A stretch of DNA of 64,000 nt from JAICKM01 sp038228295 (GCA_038228295.1 JBBRPH010000026.1:1-64000); one strand, 5' to 3'; counted from the first letter of the stretch, positions 15,800 through 25,078 are shown. The notes: generated from the letters alone by a model not told the origin. Program-made: numbers and translations.

Positions 15800-17431
15800 C
15801 TATTTATAGCCGGTCGCTTCTCTGAGCGCATCTACCAAATTGACCTGATCAACCACCGTGCCGCCGCTGAGAGTCGCCAATTCGTTCAACTGGCTCTTGT
15901 CGGCATCGCTGCCGAACGCCACCGAGATGACCGGGATATTACCGGCAGTCGCCAACGCTTGCTTGAACGTAGCGCTGCCTTCGGTATCGCTCTGGCCGTC
16001 CGTCATCACGATCAACAGGCGTTTGCGGGTCTCGCCTTTGCTGTCCTGGAACAGTTGTAGCGCCCGGTTGAGGCACTTGTACATATTGGTGCCGTCATTG
16101 GGCGAGCGGCTGTTGATGTTGTTATACAACCCACGCAGTTGTGTGGCATCATTGCCGTGTACGGTCCAGGGACCGGCCGCGATGTCGCCGTTAAAAATCA
16201 TCACGCTAGTGTCGTCGTCGGCGTGGCTCTGGAGATAGTATTGCTTCGCCTTACTCTGGTCGAAGATGATCTCGCTGGCGGCTTTCAATTCGTTCCAGCC
16301 GTTGTTATCGCCCATCGAGCCGGAGCCGTCCAGACAATAAACGGCATGGACCGGCGTGCGGAACGAGGTTTGGTAGAGCGAGAGGGCCGTGGTAATCACC
16401 CCCGCGTCGGGATAGGTGATCGGCTGGATAACCCGCGTGGTGTCAATGCCCCACGCGGGGTTGAAGACGGTCTTATCGGCGTTGGGCATGGTGAGCCCGA
16501 TGGTACCCGCCCGCCGCCCCAGCGCTTGGATCTGCGTGACGGCGGGTGCGGACAGCAGATATGCTTGAAGCTGTTGGAAAATCTGCTCCTTATGCGCGTC
16601 GTTGTGCGGCACAAAGCCCAATGGGGAATCGGCAATCGCGGTGCCGTCGGTAGGGTAGACGGCGTAGAGCGGTTCTTTGCCGTCTTTGACGAGTTGCTGA
16701 TCGGCTTCGATCACCAGCGCTTCATAGGTAAATAGCGTCTGACAGCGATCGGGCTGGGCGAGACAACTGCTCATCAGCGTGCCGCTGCTGGGCGAGGTAT
16801 GATCCAACGCGCGGACAAATTTAGTGATCTGATCCTGCACCGGCCGGCTATTCAACTGATCGAGCGTCAACGCCTGCCCGGCGCCGTTGCCCGCAAAGCT
16901 GTTGAGGAAGGCCAAGTACGCGGTAGCACCGGAGTTCGACTGTGAGGGGTTGGTCATCCAGACGTGGGTCTTGCCCCCGGCGGCCAAATTTAGGATGTCG
17001 GCGACCGTAACCGGGCGTTTATCAAAGCCGAGTTGCGTAATTACCGATTTGCGACCGGCAAATACCACCGGCGAGCTGAACATCGGTTTGACCTCTTTCA
17101 GCCGACCTTGTGTATCACCGATCTGCCAGAACACTGTGCTGGCAAACCACATCGCATCGTAGGGCACGTTGCCGGATTGCAGCAAGACCGCCTGATCGAC
17201 GGAGCCTTTCAGGGTATACTGGCAGGTATAGCCTTGCGTTTTGCACCAGGGGACCACAATCGTATCAAGAATCGCTTTCTGTTCGGAGCCGGCAATAATG
17301 GTGAAGACGTTGGGGAGGTTCTGATCGGTGATACTTGCACTAGGGGTGGGAGAAGCGGTAGAATTGCCCATACAGGCGGTTAACAAGCCAATACTACACA
17401 GCAAGACCCCCAGGGTCCGCAGTTTAGCCAT
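15800..17431 (-). CDS. Lipoprotein: binding-protein domain fused to a vWA domain
   Basis: The product has 543 residues from the ATG at 17429-17431, which has AAAGGAGA six bases upstream. It carries a lipoprotein signal with lipobox LTAC (Cys20). Residues about 35-330 form a class II binding-protein domain (NVFTIIAGSEQKAILDTIV, GNVPYDAMWFASTVFW). The last 190 residues are a von Willebrand A domain with an intact metal-ion site: DGSGSMGDN, a Thr in NDGTNMYKC and VMTDGQSD. The protein should stand on the outer face of the membrane. It is the first gene of the TelA operon. The fusion suggests ligand-dependent protein binding rather than import; that is inference. Confidence 0.85.
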   Translation of the reverse strand: MAKLRTLGVLLCSIGLLTACMGNSTASPTPSASITDQNLPNVFTIIAGSEQKAILDTIVVPWCKTQGYTCQYTLKGSVDQAVLLQSGNVPYDAMWFASTVFWQIGDTQGRLKEVKPMFSSPVVFAGRKSVITQLGFDKRPVTVADILNLAAGGKTHVWMTNPSQSNSGATAYLAFLNSFAGNGAGQALTLDQLNSRPVQDQITKFVRALDHTSPSSGTLMSSCLAQPDRCQTLFTYEALVIEADQQLVKDGKEPLYAVYPTDGTAIADSPLGFVPHNDAHKEQIFQQLQAYLLSAPAVTQIQALGRRAGTIGLTMPNADKTVFNPAWGIDTTRVIQPITYPDAGVITTALSLYQTSFRTPVHAVYCLDGSGSMGDNNGWNELKAASEIIFDQSKAKQYYLQSHADDDTSVMIFNGDIAAGPWTVHGNDATQLRGLYNNINSRSPNDGTNMYKCLNRALQLFQDSKGETRKRLLIVMTDGQSDTEGSATFKQALATAGNIPVISVAFGSDADKSQLNELATLSGGTVVDQVNLVDALREATGYK

Positions 17432-17734
17432 GCCACTCTCCTTTTGCCGCGCCGACCCCACATTAAGGTACGGTGCGTTAGATTGTTGGGTCCACGACAG
17501 GCCGCACGCTGTTACACGTTATTATATACGCAACCACCTAGTGGAAGTTACACCTACGCCGCGACCAATTCGGCACGGCGCATTAGAAACCACTTGCCGT
17601 TAGGAATAGACGTACTGGGGGTGCTACGGTCGAATGCGACGGCGCGGGGTGTCACCCAAGCACACTATACCATATCCAAGCGCACTGTTGTGCAGCGTTG
17701 CGGCTGCCGCTTGTCTTGCAGAAAGGATCAGACC

Positions 17735-18664
17735 ATCACACCACCTATCTTACCGCGTGCGTTAGGGCGCACCGGCCTGACCGTCTCCGCGCTCGGCTAT
17801 GGCGGTGCATCGATTGGTTTTGCCGATCCGGCGCGCGTGCCGGCTTTCGGGCCGTTGCTCGAACACGCGCTAGATCTGGGCATCACTTTTTTCGATACAG
17901 CCCCTGACTACCGGCACAGCGAAACCCTGCTGGGACAGGCGCTAAGCGCGCACCGCGACCGGGTGGTGCTGGCAACCAAATGCGGGCGCAGCCAAACGGT
18001 GCAAGGGACCGGCTGGGACGCACATGAAGACTGGTCGGAAGCCGGCGTGATAGCCACAGTTGAGGCTAGCCTGCGCCGGCTCAACACCGAATACCTCGAT
18101 CTGGTGCAGTTACATAGCCCGCCGGATTGGGTATTGGAGGACGGCGCGGCCCTGCGCGGGTTACAGCGGTTGCAAGCTGCTGGGCGGGTACGCCATATCG
18201 GCATCAGCGCCGACGACGATACGGCGCGGCGAGCGGTGGCGCTAGGCGTATTCGCGACGTTGCAAATCAGCTATAGCCTGTTGCAGCAGGAAGCCGGCCG
18301 CGACATTTTACCCGCAGCGGCCGCCGCGGGTATGGGCGTGATCATCAAGCAACCACTCGCTAACGGCATCCCGCTGCTGCGCGAACGACCCGGACATCCG
18401 GATTGGGCCGCCAAATGGGATGTGGCGCAGCGCTTAGACTGGCCCAGTCTCGCGCCCGACGGCGATCGCCTGGCTTTCACCTTGCGTTGGGTACTGGCGA
18501 ACCCCCTGGTCAGCACGGTCATCGTCGGCACGACCGAGCCGGCCCATCTGACCGCCAACCGGGCGGCGGCGCTCGCCGCGCCTTTAGCGGCCGCGACTGT
18601 GCAGCAGGCTGCCGCGCAATACACCGCCGCTCGCCGGCATTTGACCGAGGAGGTCCACCCATGA
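17735..18664 (+). CDS. Aldo/keto reductase
   Basis: About 310 residues. The family core starts at LPRALGRTGLTVSALGYGG, with FDTAPDYRHSETLLGQAL (catalytic Asp and Tyr), VVLATKCGR (Lys) and VQLHSPPDW (His). The NADPH-binding end is TVIVGTTEPAHL. It resembles the L-fucose/D-threo-aldose dehydrogenase branch. No ATG or GTG fits the start of the domain. AGAAAGGAT at 17719-17727 is followed eight bases later by an in-frame ATC (17735), so a rare ATC start is possible; TTG at 17711 is the alternative. The frame is open upstream to 17444 but that part does not look coding. Its stop overlaps the ATG of the next oxidoreductase gene. Confidence 0.85.
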   Translation: MTPPILPRALGRTGLTVSALGYGGASIGFADPARVPAFGPLLEHALDLGITFFDTAPDYRHSETLLGQALSAHRDRVVLATKCGRSQTVQGTGWDAHEDWSEAGVIATVEASLRRLNTEYLDLVQLHSPPDWVLEDGAALRGLQRLQAAGRVRHIGISADDDTARRAVALGVFATLQISYSLLQQEAGRDILPAAAAAGMGVIIKQPLANGIPLLRERPGHPDWAAKWDVAQRLDWPSLAPDGDRLAFTLRWVLANPLVSTVIVGTTEPAHLTANRAAALAAPLAAATVQQAAAQYTAARRHLTEEVHP

Positions 18665-19641
18665 TGCGCGTTGGATTTATCGGCTGCGGGGGCATCGCCC
18701 GTGAATACCTGCAACGGCTTGACGGCGTGGGTCTGGAATCCAAGCCTGACGTGCAGGTAGTGGCGTTTTGCGATCTGGATACCAGGCGGGCGCACGATCT
18801 GGCCGCCGGTCGCGATGCGGCGGTGTTCACCGACTACCGGGTGATGCTAGATACGGCGCGCCTAGACGCGGTGTTCGATAATCTGCCGCCTTTCGCACGT
18901 GGGGACGAATTAGTGCAGGCGGCGGAAGCAGGCTGTGCCATTTTCACCACCAAACCGTTGGGCCTGGATCTGGCGGTGGGGCGACGCAGCCTAGCGGCCA
19001 TCGAAGCGGCAGGGGTCGTCAACAGTGTCGGCTATATGTTTCGCTATAGTGGTATCACGGCCTATGCCAAACGCCTATTGACTGACCGCCCTCCCGCGCT
19101 GGTGCTGGGCCACGTGCTAGGGTCGATGCCCGGCGGCTGGAGCGCGCAACGGGCGCTATCGGGCGGGCAGATCGTGGAGCAAAGTACGCATCTCGTGGAT
19201 CTGGCGCGCTATCTAGCCGGTGATGTGCGGCAGGTGTATGCCCTGGGCCGCACCGGCGCCGTCCCCGATCGTGTAGACTACGAGGATCGTAGCACACTGA
19301 CACTGGATTTCAGCGGCGGGGCGGTGGGCAATATCGCCTCAACCTGCGCGGTCTGGCAATTTGTCTGGGGCTGTACGCTAATCGCACGCGATCTGCATCT
19401 GGATCTGGTCTACGATGCGTGGACGGTGCGCGGCCAAGTGGACGGTCGTCCGGTAGACTACCATGATTCGGTGAGCGGCTACCCCGAACAGGTGGCCGCC
19501 TTTATCCATGCGGTAGAGACCGGCGACCGCAGCGGCATCCTGTGCACCTATCGTGACGGCCTGGCCACGCTGGCGACGACCTTAGCCGCCACGCGTTCCC
19601 TGGTGAGCGGCCGGCCGGAGCCGGTCGAAACAGCGGACTAA
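18661..19641 (+). CDS. Gfo/Idh/MocA-family oxidoreductase
   Basis: The product has 326 residues. The N-terminal Rossmann fold has VGFIGCGGIAREYL, with VVAFCDLD for the cofactor ribose. TTKPLGLDLAVGRRS is the typical 'EKPxxxxxxE' segment with Thr-Lys-Pro. A C-terminal beta-sheet domain follows, with GGQIVEQSTHLVDLARYLAGD carrying the conserved His. Such enzymes oxidise or reduce sugars or inositols with NAD(P). It starts at an ATG overlapping the stop of the aldo/keto reductase; GAGGAGG lies seven bases before it. The two are translationally coupled and probably act on the same sugar. The substrate is unknown. Confidence 0.9.
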   Translation: MMRVGFIGCGGIAREYLQRLDGVGLESKPDVQVVAFCDLDTRRAHDLAAGRDAAVFTDYRVMLDTARLDAVFDNLPPFARGDELVQAAEAGCAIFTTKPLGLDLAVGRRSLAAIEAAGVVNSVGYMFRYSGITAYAKRLLTDRPPALVLGHVLGSMPGGWSAQRALSGGQIVEQSTHLVDLARYLAGDVRQVYALGRTGAVPDRVDYEDRSTLTLDFSGGAVGNIASTCAVWQFVWGCTLIARDLHLDLVYDAWTVRGQVDGRPVDYHDSVSGYPEQVAAFIHAVETGDRSGILCTYRDGLATLATTLAATRSLVSGRPEPVETAD

Positions 19642-19668
19642 GCGGTCGTGGCACTGTCTGTGCAAGGG

Positions 19669-19698
19669 TTACATGTTAACGTAGAAGCCGCGTATAAT
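19669..19698 (+). promoter_or_regulatory. Candidate promoter of the 72-residue gene
   Basis: TATAAT at 19693-19698 with TTACAT at 19669-19674 (18-bp spacer). The -10 is perfect, the -35 weak. It lies 86 bases before the next start codon. Confidence 0.4.
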
Positions 19699-19784
19699 GC
19701 GCGGCACACCGCAGGGCCGCCCGCCCGATCCTTTATGTTAAGCGTAAGAAGCTATTATTAAGGCTATAATAAGGAGGCACGACG

Positions 19785-20003
19785 ATGGCAAAGGAACATA
19801 AAAGCGAACGCAGCGCAATGGAACACCTGGAACAGCAAATGGTCCACGATGAAGGGCCGGCCGGCGAGGTGTTGGGGCAGCTGTGGGAAAAGCTCCCCAC
19901 CGACCCGGCCATCCCCACCGAACGTACCCCCGCGCCGCCGCATGACCACTCGGCGGCCTCGCGCAGCGCCACGGATACACGCAAGCATCATCAAGAGCAG
20001 TAA
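19785..20003 (+). CDS. Small hydrophilic protein, function unknown
   Basis: A 72-residue product rich in Glu, His, Lys and Pro (MAKEHKSERSAMEHLEQQMV, later APPHDHSAASRSATD). It has no membrane segment and is probably largely disordered. AAGGAGG lies seven bases before the ATG, and a TATAAT box lies further upstream, which is why I accept it as a gene. It precedes the membrane protein at 20069 by 65 bases on the same strand. No family recognised. Confidence 0.6.
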   Translation: MAKEHKSERSAMEHLEQQMVHDEGPAGEVLGQLWEKLPTDPAIPTERTPAPPHDHSAASRSATDTRKHHQEQ

Positions 20004-20068
20004 AAATGGTCGCACAGGGTCCGTCGCATCGCTAGTCGCCGTGCGGCAGGGAGGCGCAGAAGGTAAGC

Positions 20069-20812
20069 ATGGCACAAAACCTCCACAAACCGAGCTCCAC
20101 GCCGCACACCACCCCATGGCACGTTCCGGCGCTGCTGCGGCAAGTGCCGGGCAACCCGCCGGAAGATCCGGCGCATTACATTGAAGCCCGCTGGCCGATT
20201 ACGCTGGCGATTGTGACGGCGGTGGGGCTGTATGCGACCCTGCCGGAGCGCCTGACTTTCGGCCCCACCTGGCTGCCGCCCGTCATCGTGTTGGCGCTGC
20301 TGCTGCCGCTGTTGCTGACCGAACCGCACTGGCACCCCTCCGCCGGCTGGCCCTGGCAGCGCGTCATCTCCACCCTGCTGGTGGGTGTGATCCAACTGGC
20401 GAACCTGCTGTCGCTGGTCTTGCTGATTGATAGCCTGCTGCGCGGGGTCGCGAAAACCACTGGGGAACAACTGATCGTAGAGGCCGGCAAAATCTGGCTG
20501 ACCAATATCCTCGTCTTTGGCCTCTGGTACTGGGAGTTGGATCGTGGCGGGCCACGGGCGCGGCACTGGCGCACCCCTCGCCCGCCCGATTTTCTGTTCC
20601 CCCAGATGACAAGCCCCGATCTGGCACCGTCCGGTTGGATGCCCACTTTTGTGGACTATCTCTATGTCGCGTTCACCAGCGCGACCGCGTTCAGCCCCAC
20701 CGACACCCTGCCGCTGACCCCGCCCGCCAAGCTGTTGATGGGCATTCAATCACTGATTTCCCTACTGACGCTGGCGCTAGTGGCGGCGCGGGCGGTCAAT
20801 ATTCTCACTTGA
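20069..20812 (+). CDS. DUF1345-like membrane protein
   Basis: The product has 247 residues with five hydrophobic segments, including ITLAIVTAVGLYATLP, PPVIVLALLLPLLL, VISTLLVGVIQLANLLSLVLL, IWLTNILVFGLWYWE and LISLLTLALVAARAVNIL. The C-terminal stretch FVDYLYVAFTSATAFSPTDT, followed by PLTPPAKLLMGIQSL, looks like the end of DUF1345 proteins, where a pore-like loop precedes the last helix. An ion-channel role has been suggested by that similarity only. AGAAGG precedes the ATG. It is convergent with the ATP-grasp gene. Confidence 0.75.
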   Translation: MAQNLHKPSSTPHTTPWHVPALLRQVPGNPPEDPAHYIEARWPITLAIVTAVGLYATLPERLTFGPTWLPPVIVLALLLPLLLTEPHWHPSAGWPWQRVISTLLVGVIQLANLLSLVLLIDSLLRGVAKTTGEQLIVEAGKIWLTNILVFGLWYWELDRGGPRARHWRTPRPPDFLFPQMTSPDLAPSGWMPTFVDYLYVAFTSATAFSPTDTLPLTPPAKLLMGIQSLISLLTLALVAARAVNILT

Positions 20813-20939
20813 CCGACTCCACGCGCCGGCAACAGCATCCTGAAAGTACAGGGATACTCGATTCATTTTGGGTTTGTCTTCTTAATTCTGCGAAGCTGCG
20901 ACGGGCGCGCTGGCTTGAGTACGGAATATAATCGCTTAG

Positions 20940-20953
20940 TTCACGTTTCACGT
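20940..20953. repeat. Two heptads overlapping the stop codon of the ATP-grasp gene
   Basis: TTCACGT occurs twice in tandem (20940-20946, 20947-20953). The gene's TGA (20941-20943) and its last codons (ending RRET) are made of this repeat. Confidence 0.6.
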
Positions 20954-21852
20954 CTAACCCGCCCCGCCAATGCGGCGGCGAACCGCGTTAGTGCCGCTGG
21001 AGCCTGGTCGAGAAACAGGGCCGGTTCGACCAGTTCAAGTTCCAGTAGGCAGAGTGCGCCGGTTGCGTCGCGGACCAGATCAATACGGGCGTAGAGCGGC
21101 GGTACGGGCAAAGCGGCGAGAATACGTGCGGCCAACGCGATTTCGTCGTCAGCGGGGGCAACCGGCGTGGGTGTGCTGGGCAAGCCGGCGGCGCCGCCGA
21201 GTGGCGGGCGAAGAACCGCGTGAGTTACGGTCCCAGTGATAGCGATTAGCGACCGCTCACCGACCGTCCGCACCGAGGTGAGAAAGGGCTGTACCATCAG
21301 GTCGCGCGTGGGCAGGTGCCGATTCAGATGGGCCTGCCCATGCGCGCGCGTGGCCGGCGGCAAGAGCAGCGTAGCGAAGGAGGAAGCAGACACCGCAGGC
21401 TTGATCACCACGTCTGTCCAACCTTGCCCGGCCAGGATCGCGCTCAAGTCGGCCCGACTAGCGGCCGGTAACCAGACGGTCGGCACAATGGGGATGCCTG
21501 CCGCCGCTAAGTCGCGTAGATAGCCTTTGTGTGTATTCCAGCGCACTAGCGGCGCAGGGTTCCACAAGTCGCTCACCGTCGCAACGTGAGCGGCCCAAAT
21601 CACAAATTCATCGCGCCGGTGATGATAGTCCCAGGTCGTGCGGATTAGACAGAGCCGGAACGCCGCCCAATTTATTGCCGGATCGTCCCACACCGCAAAG
21701 GTTGCCGCCACGCCGTGGGCGGCCAGCGCCGTCACCAGCGCCTGCTCGTCTGCCGTGCCGCCCGGCCACTCGGCGCACGTCACCAAGGCGAGGGTGGAGT
21801 TCGGAGTTCTGAATGCTGAATGCTGAGTTGATGAATCAGAGATTGTCGTCAC
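20941..21852 (-). CDS. ATP-grasp-type ligase
   Basis: The product has 303 residues. LALVTCAEWPGG opens the core; VVIKPAVSASSFATLLLP is the ATP-binding strand-loop; YARIDLVRDATGALCLLELE holds the metal ligands. The arrangement resembles ATP-grasp proteins of the glutathione-synthetase/DcsG type, which join a carboxylate to an amine using ATP. The GTG start overlaps the stop of the upstream phosphotransferase gene (GTGA), with GGAGGA five bases before it, so the two are coupled. Residues 8-19 (STQHSAFRTPNS) are encoded by a heptanucleotide repeat and look like an insertion in front of the domain. The substrate is unknown. Confidence 0.8.
   Translation of the reverse strand: MTTISDSSTQHSAFRTPNSTLALVTCAEWPGGTADEQALVTALAAHGVAATFAVWDDPAINWAAFRLCLIRTTWDYHHRRDEFVIWAAHVATVSDLWNPAPLVRWNTHKGYLRDLAAAGIPIVPTVWLPAASRADLSAILAGQGWTDVVIKPAVSASSFATLLLPPATRAHGQAHLNRHLPTRDLMVQPFLTSVRTVGERSLIAITGTVTHAVLRPPLGGAAGLPSTPTPVAPADDEIALAARILAALPVPPLYARIDLVRDATGALCLLELELVEPALFLDQAPAALTRFAAALAGRVRRET
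21795..21829. repeat. Heptanucleotide array inside the 5' end of the ATP-grasp gene
   Basis: Five 7-mers on the minus strand: AACTCAG, CATTCAG, CATTCAG, AACTCCG, AACTCCA. The array is 35 bp long and lies 23 bases after the GTG start, within coding sequence. Confidence 0.7.
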
Positions 21853-23234
21853 TTGTTCCTCCGCGTTGCAACAGCGGCCAAACGCAAATAATAGGGCACC
21901 ATGCCGACCATCTGCGGGCGGTCAGGGCCGAGGCCGGGTAGCACCTGGGTGTGATAGGTCAGCGCGTGGTGCCAGGGCGCTACGGCAGCCGCGAGATCAA
22001 AGGCGTAGACGAGCAAATCAGGCGGGGCCACTGCCTGCCAGGGCTGTAAATAGGCGGCCTGCAAGCGCGCGGCGGCATCGGGCGTGTCGCGGAAATGGAC
22101 GGCGATTTCAGCCGTCAGCAGCGTCAGGCTGAAAAATGGGTGGGTCAGTGAACTATCGGAGAAGTCGAAAAAGCGATATTCATCCACACCCGGTCCGGCG
22201 AAGATATTCCACGGCCCCAGATCGCCATGATCGAGCGCGAGCGGCAGGTCTAAGTCAGCCAGCGCACGAATGGCGACGTGTAGGTGTGGCGCTTGTGCGC
22301 GCAGCGCCGCGATTTCGCTAGAGCGCAGATCATAGTCAGCGAGCGCAGCCAATAATAGATTGATCCCTGCTGCCAGCCGATCTAGCCCGCGTTCGGGACA
22401 GCCCGTTGCCCGTAGTGTCGTGGCTAGGGCCACGCTACGGATCTGCACCCCGGCATACGCCGCGACCGCCGCCTCCCAGCGCGCCACATCGGGCAGCGTG
22501 GCGAGCGGCACCCCGGCGAGGGCGCGCGTCAGCATCCAGCCCCGTGCCGCATCCTGGACCACAACCACTGGGAAGTGGGCCGGATCATCTGCCGCCAAGG
22601 CTGCCGTCAACGTCGGCTCATAGGCAAACATAGGCGGCACGGCCTTAAAATAGAGGCCACCAGCCGAGGTCACTTGGTGGGCCACACAGGATCGGCCCCA
22701 GGTCCGCACCTGCTGCGGCGCAGCCGCCGGAAACTGCCCTAACGCAGCACACTGTTCGGTGATCCAACGCACTGCCGCAGCCCACCAACCCGGTCGAGTC
22801 CAGGGCGGACGGGCCGACAGTTCGCCGGGCGCCGCCTGCTCTGCCGCCCAAGTGCAAATTAGTGGCGGCCACTCAGCAGGCAGTCCCGGCAACGCCGCCG
22901 CTATATCCGCCTCGATCCAATGACCCGGCGGCACAGAGGTCCAATCGGTCGCCTGGACCTCCAGCAGGTACAGCCGCGCCAGCGTTTCCGCATAGGGATC
23001 ATAGCTCGTACCCAGCAAATACAGTGTCGTCAACGGCACGCCACAGACCTGCCCTAGCGCGGCATTCACCGCATCCACCGTCTGCCAAAAATGCCGCGCC
23101 GCCGGCGCCCAGACCGGCAACCCCAGGCCCTCCGCCCCCTCCCACACCAACACCCGTGTCGTCCCGGCCTGCGGGATCAGCCCGTAGTCGGCATAGCGCA
23201 TCGGCGGATACGGATCGGCCGGCGGGATCGTCAT
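21849..23234 (-). CDS. Aminoglycoside phosphotransferase/choline-kinase-like protein
   Basis: The product has 461 residues. The kinase-like signature LALDHGDLGPWNIFAGPG (Brenner motif HxDxxxxN) is followed by YRFFDFSDSSLTHPFFSL (metal-binding Asp). A second conserved segment, TLLTAEIAVHFRDTP, and a helical tail complete the fold. The first 150 residues form an extra N-terminal domain I do not recognise. Its partner, the ATP-grasp gene, starts within its stop codon. The pair could modify a small molecule such as an amino sugar or peptide; this is inference. The ATG has AAAGGGG upstream. Confidence 0.8.
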   Translation of the reverse strand: MTIPPADPYPPMRYADYGLIPQAGTTRVLVWEGAEGLGLPVWAPAARHFWQTVDAVNAALGQVCGVPLTTLYLLGTSYDPYAETLARLYLLEVQATDWTSVPPGHWIEADIAAALPGLPAEWPPLICTWAAEQAAPGELSARPPWTRPGWWAAAVRWITEQCAALGQFPAAAPQQVRTWGRSCVAHQVTSAGGLYFKAVPPMFAYEPTLTAALAADDPAHFPVVVVQDAARGWMLTRALAGVPLATLPDVARWEAAVAAYAGVQIRSVALATTLRATGCPERGLDRLAAGINLLLAALADYDLRSSEIAALRAQAPHLHVAIRALADLDLPLALDHGDLGPWNIFAGPGVDEYRFFDFSDSSLTHPFFSLTLLTAEIAVHFRDTPDAAARLQAAYLQPWQAVAPPDLLVYAFDLAAAVAPWHHALTYHTQVLPGLGPDRPQMVGMVPYYLRLAAVATRRNK

Positions 23235-23255
23235 AGTGTGGCCCCTTTATAGGTC

Positions 23256-25007
23256 TTACGGCACATGGGCGGCTGGGCAACTGCCGTGCGCCAAGGTATA
23301 AATCATACCCACGGGTGCGGCGAAGAAGGCTTGATAGGATTCTGCACGGCAGACATGATAAACAGGTGGATGCTCAGTGTGCGGGGTATCTACCACCCAA
23401 TGAGGCGTGGGAGTGAAGCTGATCACATAGTCGGCAGTCAGTAGCCGCTGATGCGTAGCAAAGCTCAATGGTACGCCCGCAGCTTTCGCAGCGGCCACAG
23501 CTGGTTCCCACAGATACCAGTAGTTCGCCTCGGAGGTGCCACTGATCTGGTGGGGAGCTACGCCCGCCGCCAGTAACGCTTGTTCCTGCGCCCACGCGAC
23601 GCGCCGCCAGGCCGCAGCATCACGCAAGCTGAGGACACTGAATAGGGCAAAGGCCAGCACCACGCTATATGCTAGGCGAAGGCGTGGCGGGCCTTCGCGC
23701 GGCCCAAGTGTCAATAAAAAGATGATGCCACCCGGCAGCAAAGGCAACACATAGGAATCATGATACCATTGAGCAATAAAGGTCAGCCCCAGCAGGCCCA
23801 TCGTCGTCAGACCAATCAAGCGCAAGCGTGGATTAGGCGGCGCGCCGGCGCGCCACCTGCCCACAGCACGCGCGATCAAGCCTAGCAGCAGCGCCACGGA
23901 AGGCACTACGATCACAGTCACAGCCGTCCAGAAAGTCGGCGGAAAGACAGGCGGCTTTAGAGTCAGACCAGTCAGGTTAACTAGGTAGCCGCGCGACTGG
24001 AACACATCAGAGCCGCCGTTGAAGGTGCCGGCAGTAAGATAGAACAAAGTGTAAACCAAGCCAAACCCCACTACCGGCACGGTGTAGATGCCCAACGCAC
24101 GCCGGGCAGAGCTAAGGCGCACATTTGTCACCAGCCAAGCAAACAACGGTAGCAACAGCAACGCGAGAAAGCCGAGCGCATAGAGCAAGGTCACACTCTT
24201 TGTCACCAGGAAACGACTGCCGGTAATAAATGTCAGCACAGTGCTAGGGGTATAAAGGCTCATCGCCCAGGTGGGACCGCCGTGCGTATTTACCCAGGCC
24301 AAGTAGCCGCCATAGGCTACTAGTGACGGCCCAATGCCGAGGCTGGCCCCGGCTAGACCTAGCCGGTCACGCCGGCCACGGAGCCAAAGACCCACCGCCG
24401 CCAACGGCACAACGATGCCGAATTGGCGCGTTAGAACCGCGGCCGCGCTCAATAGGCTGGCGAGCAGCAGCCACAGCAGCGGCCGGGGCCGTCGCCACGC
24501 CGCCACAAACGCCGCTAACGCACCAAGCAGCGTTGCGAGGAAAGTGAGGTCGGTCTGGAAAGTATAGGCCAAAAACAGAGTGAGGGGGTTAAGCAACAGC
24601 ACCACTGCGCCGAGCAGCGCCGGCTGGGGCGCAAAGTCTAGTTCACGCAGCAACAGATAGCCGGCCCACGCCGCCAATACACTCATGACGCAGTTCGCCA
24701 CGGTCAATACCGTGAACGAAAAGCCGAACAAGCTACACCAGAGCGCTCCCCAGCCGATATGGAACACCGCAGTCGGGCCGACAATCTCGGACAGACGCAG
24801 ACCGCCATGCAGCACACTCTGTACCATCTGCGCGTAGGCCCAATCATCTTCCAGCGGATAATCCCGTAGTGGTGAAACTAGTGCGCTCACCGCTAACTGC
24901 CCGCCGGCGAGAGCCAGCAGCGTCGTCAGAGCCGGTGCAACCCGAGGGTGGCGGTCCACCAGGAGGGCGGCCGGTTTCGCAAACGTATTGGCCGGGAACA
25001 AGGACAT
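23256..25007 (-). CDS. GT39/ArnT-like membrane glycosyltransferase
   Basis: The product has 583 residues with about eleven hydrophobic helices, for example FLALLLLPLFAWLVTNVRL and AVTVIVVPSVALLLGLIARA. The first loop contains DYPLEDDWAYAQMVQSVLHG, matching the acidic 'D(D/E)' pair in the first extracytoplasmic loop of dolichyl- or undecaprenyl-phosphate-sugar-dependent transferases of the C superfamily. A soluble C-terminal part (residues 480-583) follows. Such enzymes add a sugar to lipid or protein outside the membrane. It ends 21 bases before the phosphotransferase gene on the same strand. Acceptor unknown. Confidence 0.8.
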   Translation of the reverse strand: MSLFPANTFAKPAALLVDRHPRVAPALTTLLALAGGQLAVSALVSPLRDYPLEDDWAYAQMVQSVLHGGLRLSEIVGPTAVFHIGWGALWCSLFGFSFTVLTVANCVMSVLAAWAGYLLLRELDFAPQPALLGAVVLLLNPLTLFLAYTFQTDLTFLATLLGALAAFVAAWRRPRPLLWLLLASLLSAAAVLTRQFGIVVPLAAVGLWLRGRRDRLGLAGASLGIGPSLVAYGGYLAWVNTHGGPTWAMSLYTPSTVLTFITGSRFLVTKSVTLLYALGFLALLLLPLFAWLVTNVRLSSARRALGIYTVPVVGFGLVYTLFYLTAGTFNGGSDVFQSRGYLVNLTGLTLKPPVFPPTFWTAVTVIVVPSVALLLGLIARAVGRWRAGAPPNPRLRLIGLTTMGLLGLTFIAQWYHDSYVLPLLPGGIIFLLTLGPREGPPRLRLAYSVVLAFALFSVLSLRDAAAWRRVAWAQEQALLAAGVAPHQISGTSEANYWYLWEPAVAAAKAAGVPLSFATHQRLLTADYVISFTPTPHWVVDTPHTEHPPVYHVCRAESYQAFFAAPVGMIYTLAHGSCPAAHVP

Positions 25008-25078
25008 GGGCGAGAGTATCCTTCGTCAAAACAGTGTGCTCTAACGGCATTATACCATAGCCCTTGTCTAGTATCGGG

